From an uncultured Butyricicoccus sp. (GTDB taxonomy: Bacteria; Bacillota; Clostridia; Oscillospirales; Butyricicoccaceae): a DNA stretch of 7,300 nt. Within the stretch, counting starts at the first letter, position 1; each line of letters opens with the position of its first letter. The position numbers were made by a program, and so were the translations under genes. Below, piece by piece: positions 7,248 through 7,300 of this stretch. The stretch is from assembly GCA_959018045.1 (NCBI GenBank), contig CAUEJN010000055.1:1-7300 (forward strand), written 5' to 3'. Under the pieces are notes generated by a model that made no database searches, had not been told where the DNA came from, and saw only the letters and a program-made list of their open reading frames with translations.

Positions 7248-7300
7248 TGGAGCGGATGACGAGGCTCGAACTCGCTACCTCCACCTTGGCAAGGTGGCGC
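7248..7300 (-). tRNA. tRNA-Gly(GCC), 3' part, cut by the window edge
   Basis: Read on the minus strand, the sequence folds as the 3' two-thirds of a tRNA. It has an anticodon stem CCACC/GGTGG around the 7-nt loop TTGCCAA (anticodon GCC, complement of 7288-7290), a 5-nt variable loop, and a T arm GCGAG-TTCGAGC-CTCGT (7259-7275). The 3' acceptor strand CATCCGC, discriminator T and an encoded CCA (7248-7250) complete it. GCC reads glycine GGC/GGU codons. About the first 23 nt (5' acceptor strand and most of the D arm) lie beyond position 7300. It may be the last gene of a tRNA cluster, since a terminator follows within a few bases. Confidence 0.95.

Overview
The window is a housekeeping locus that reads almost entirely on the minus strand. 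In transcription order (right to left) it holds the 3' part of a tRNA-Gly(GCC) gene, an intrinsic terminator, addB, addA, a probable terminator, and an AT-rich intergenic stretch with two tandem promoter-like elements pointing left out of the window. I see no mobile element, CRISPR array or defence-type gene, and no previously undescribed protein system.

addB and addA encode the two subunits of the AddAB helicase-nuclease. This complex processes double-strand DNA ends for RecA-dependent repair and responds to Chi sites. The genes overlap by 20 bp, so the subunits are probably translated as a coupled pair. AddA carries the full set of superfamily 1 helicase motifs and a C-terminal nuclease domain. 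AddB carries an N-terminal Walker A-like loop, a nuclease domain and the four cysteines expected for its iron-sulfur cluster. Both genes look intact.

The organism is most likely a member of the Bacillota, probably a moderately high-GC member of class Clostridia (Ruminococcaceae/Oscillospiraceae-like). The reasons are AddAB in place of RecBCD or AdnAB, AddB/AddA order, strong AGGAGG-type ribosome binding sites, GC-rich coding sequence with AT-rich spacers, and sigma-A-type promoters with extended -10 elements. The genus cannot be read from the sequence.

The least explained part is positions 1-213. Two copies of a 19-bp extended -10/start region (16 of 19 bases identical) lie 124 bp apart. Each has a near-consensus -35 box at exactly 17 bp, an A/T-rich upstream tract and a predicted G start. 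This layout resembles tandem P1/P2 promoters of stable RNA operons, but the transcribed gene lies beyond position 1.
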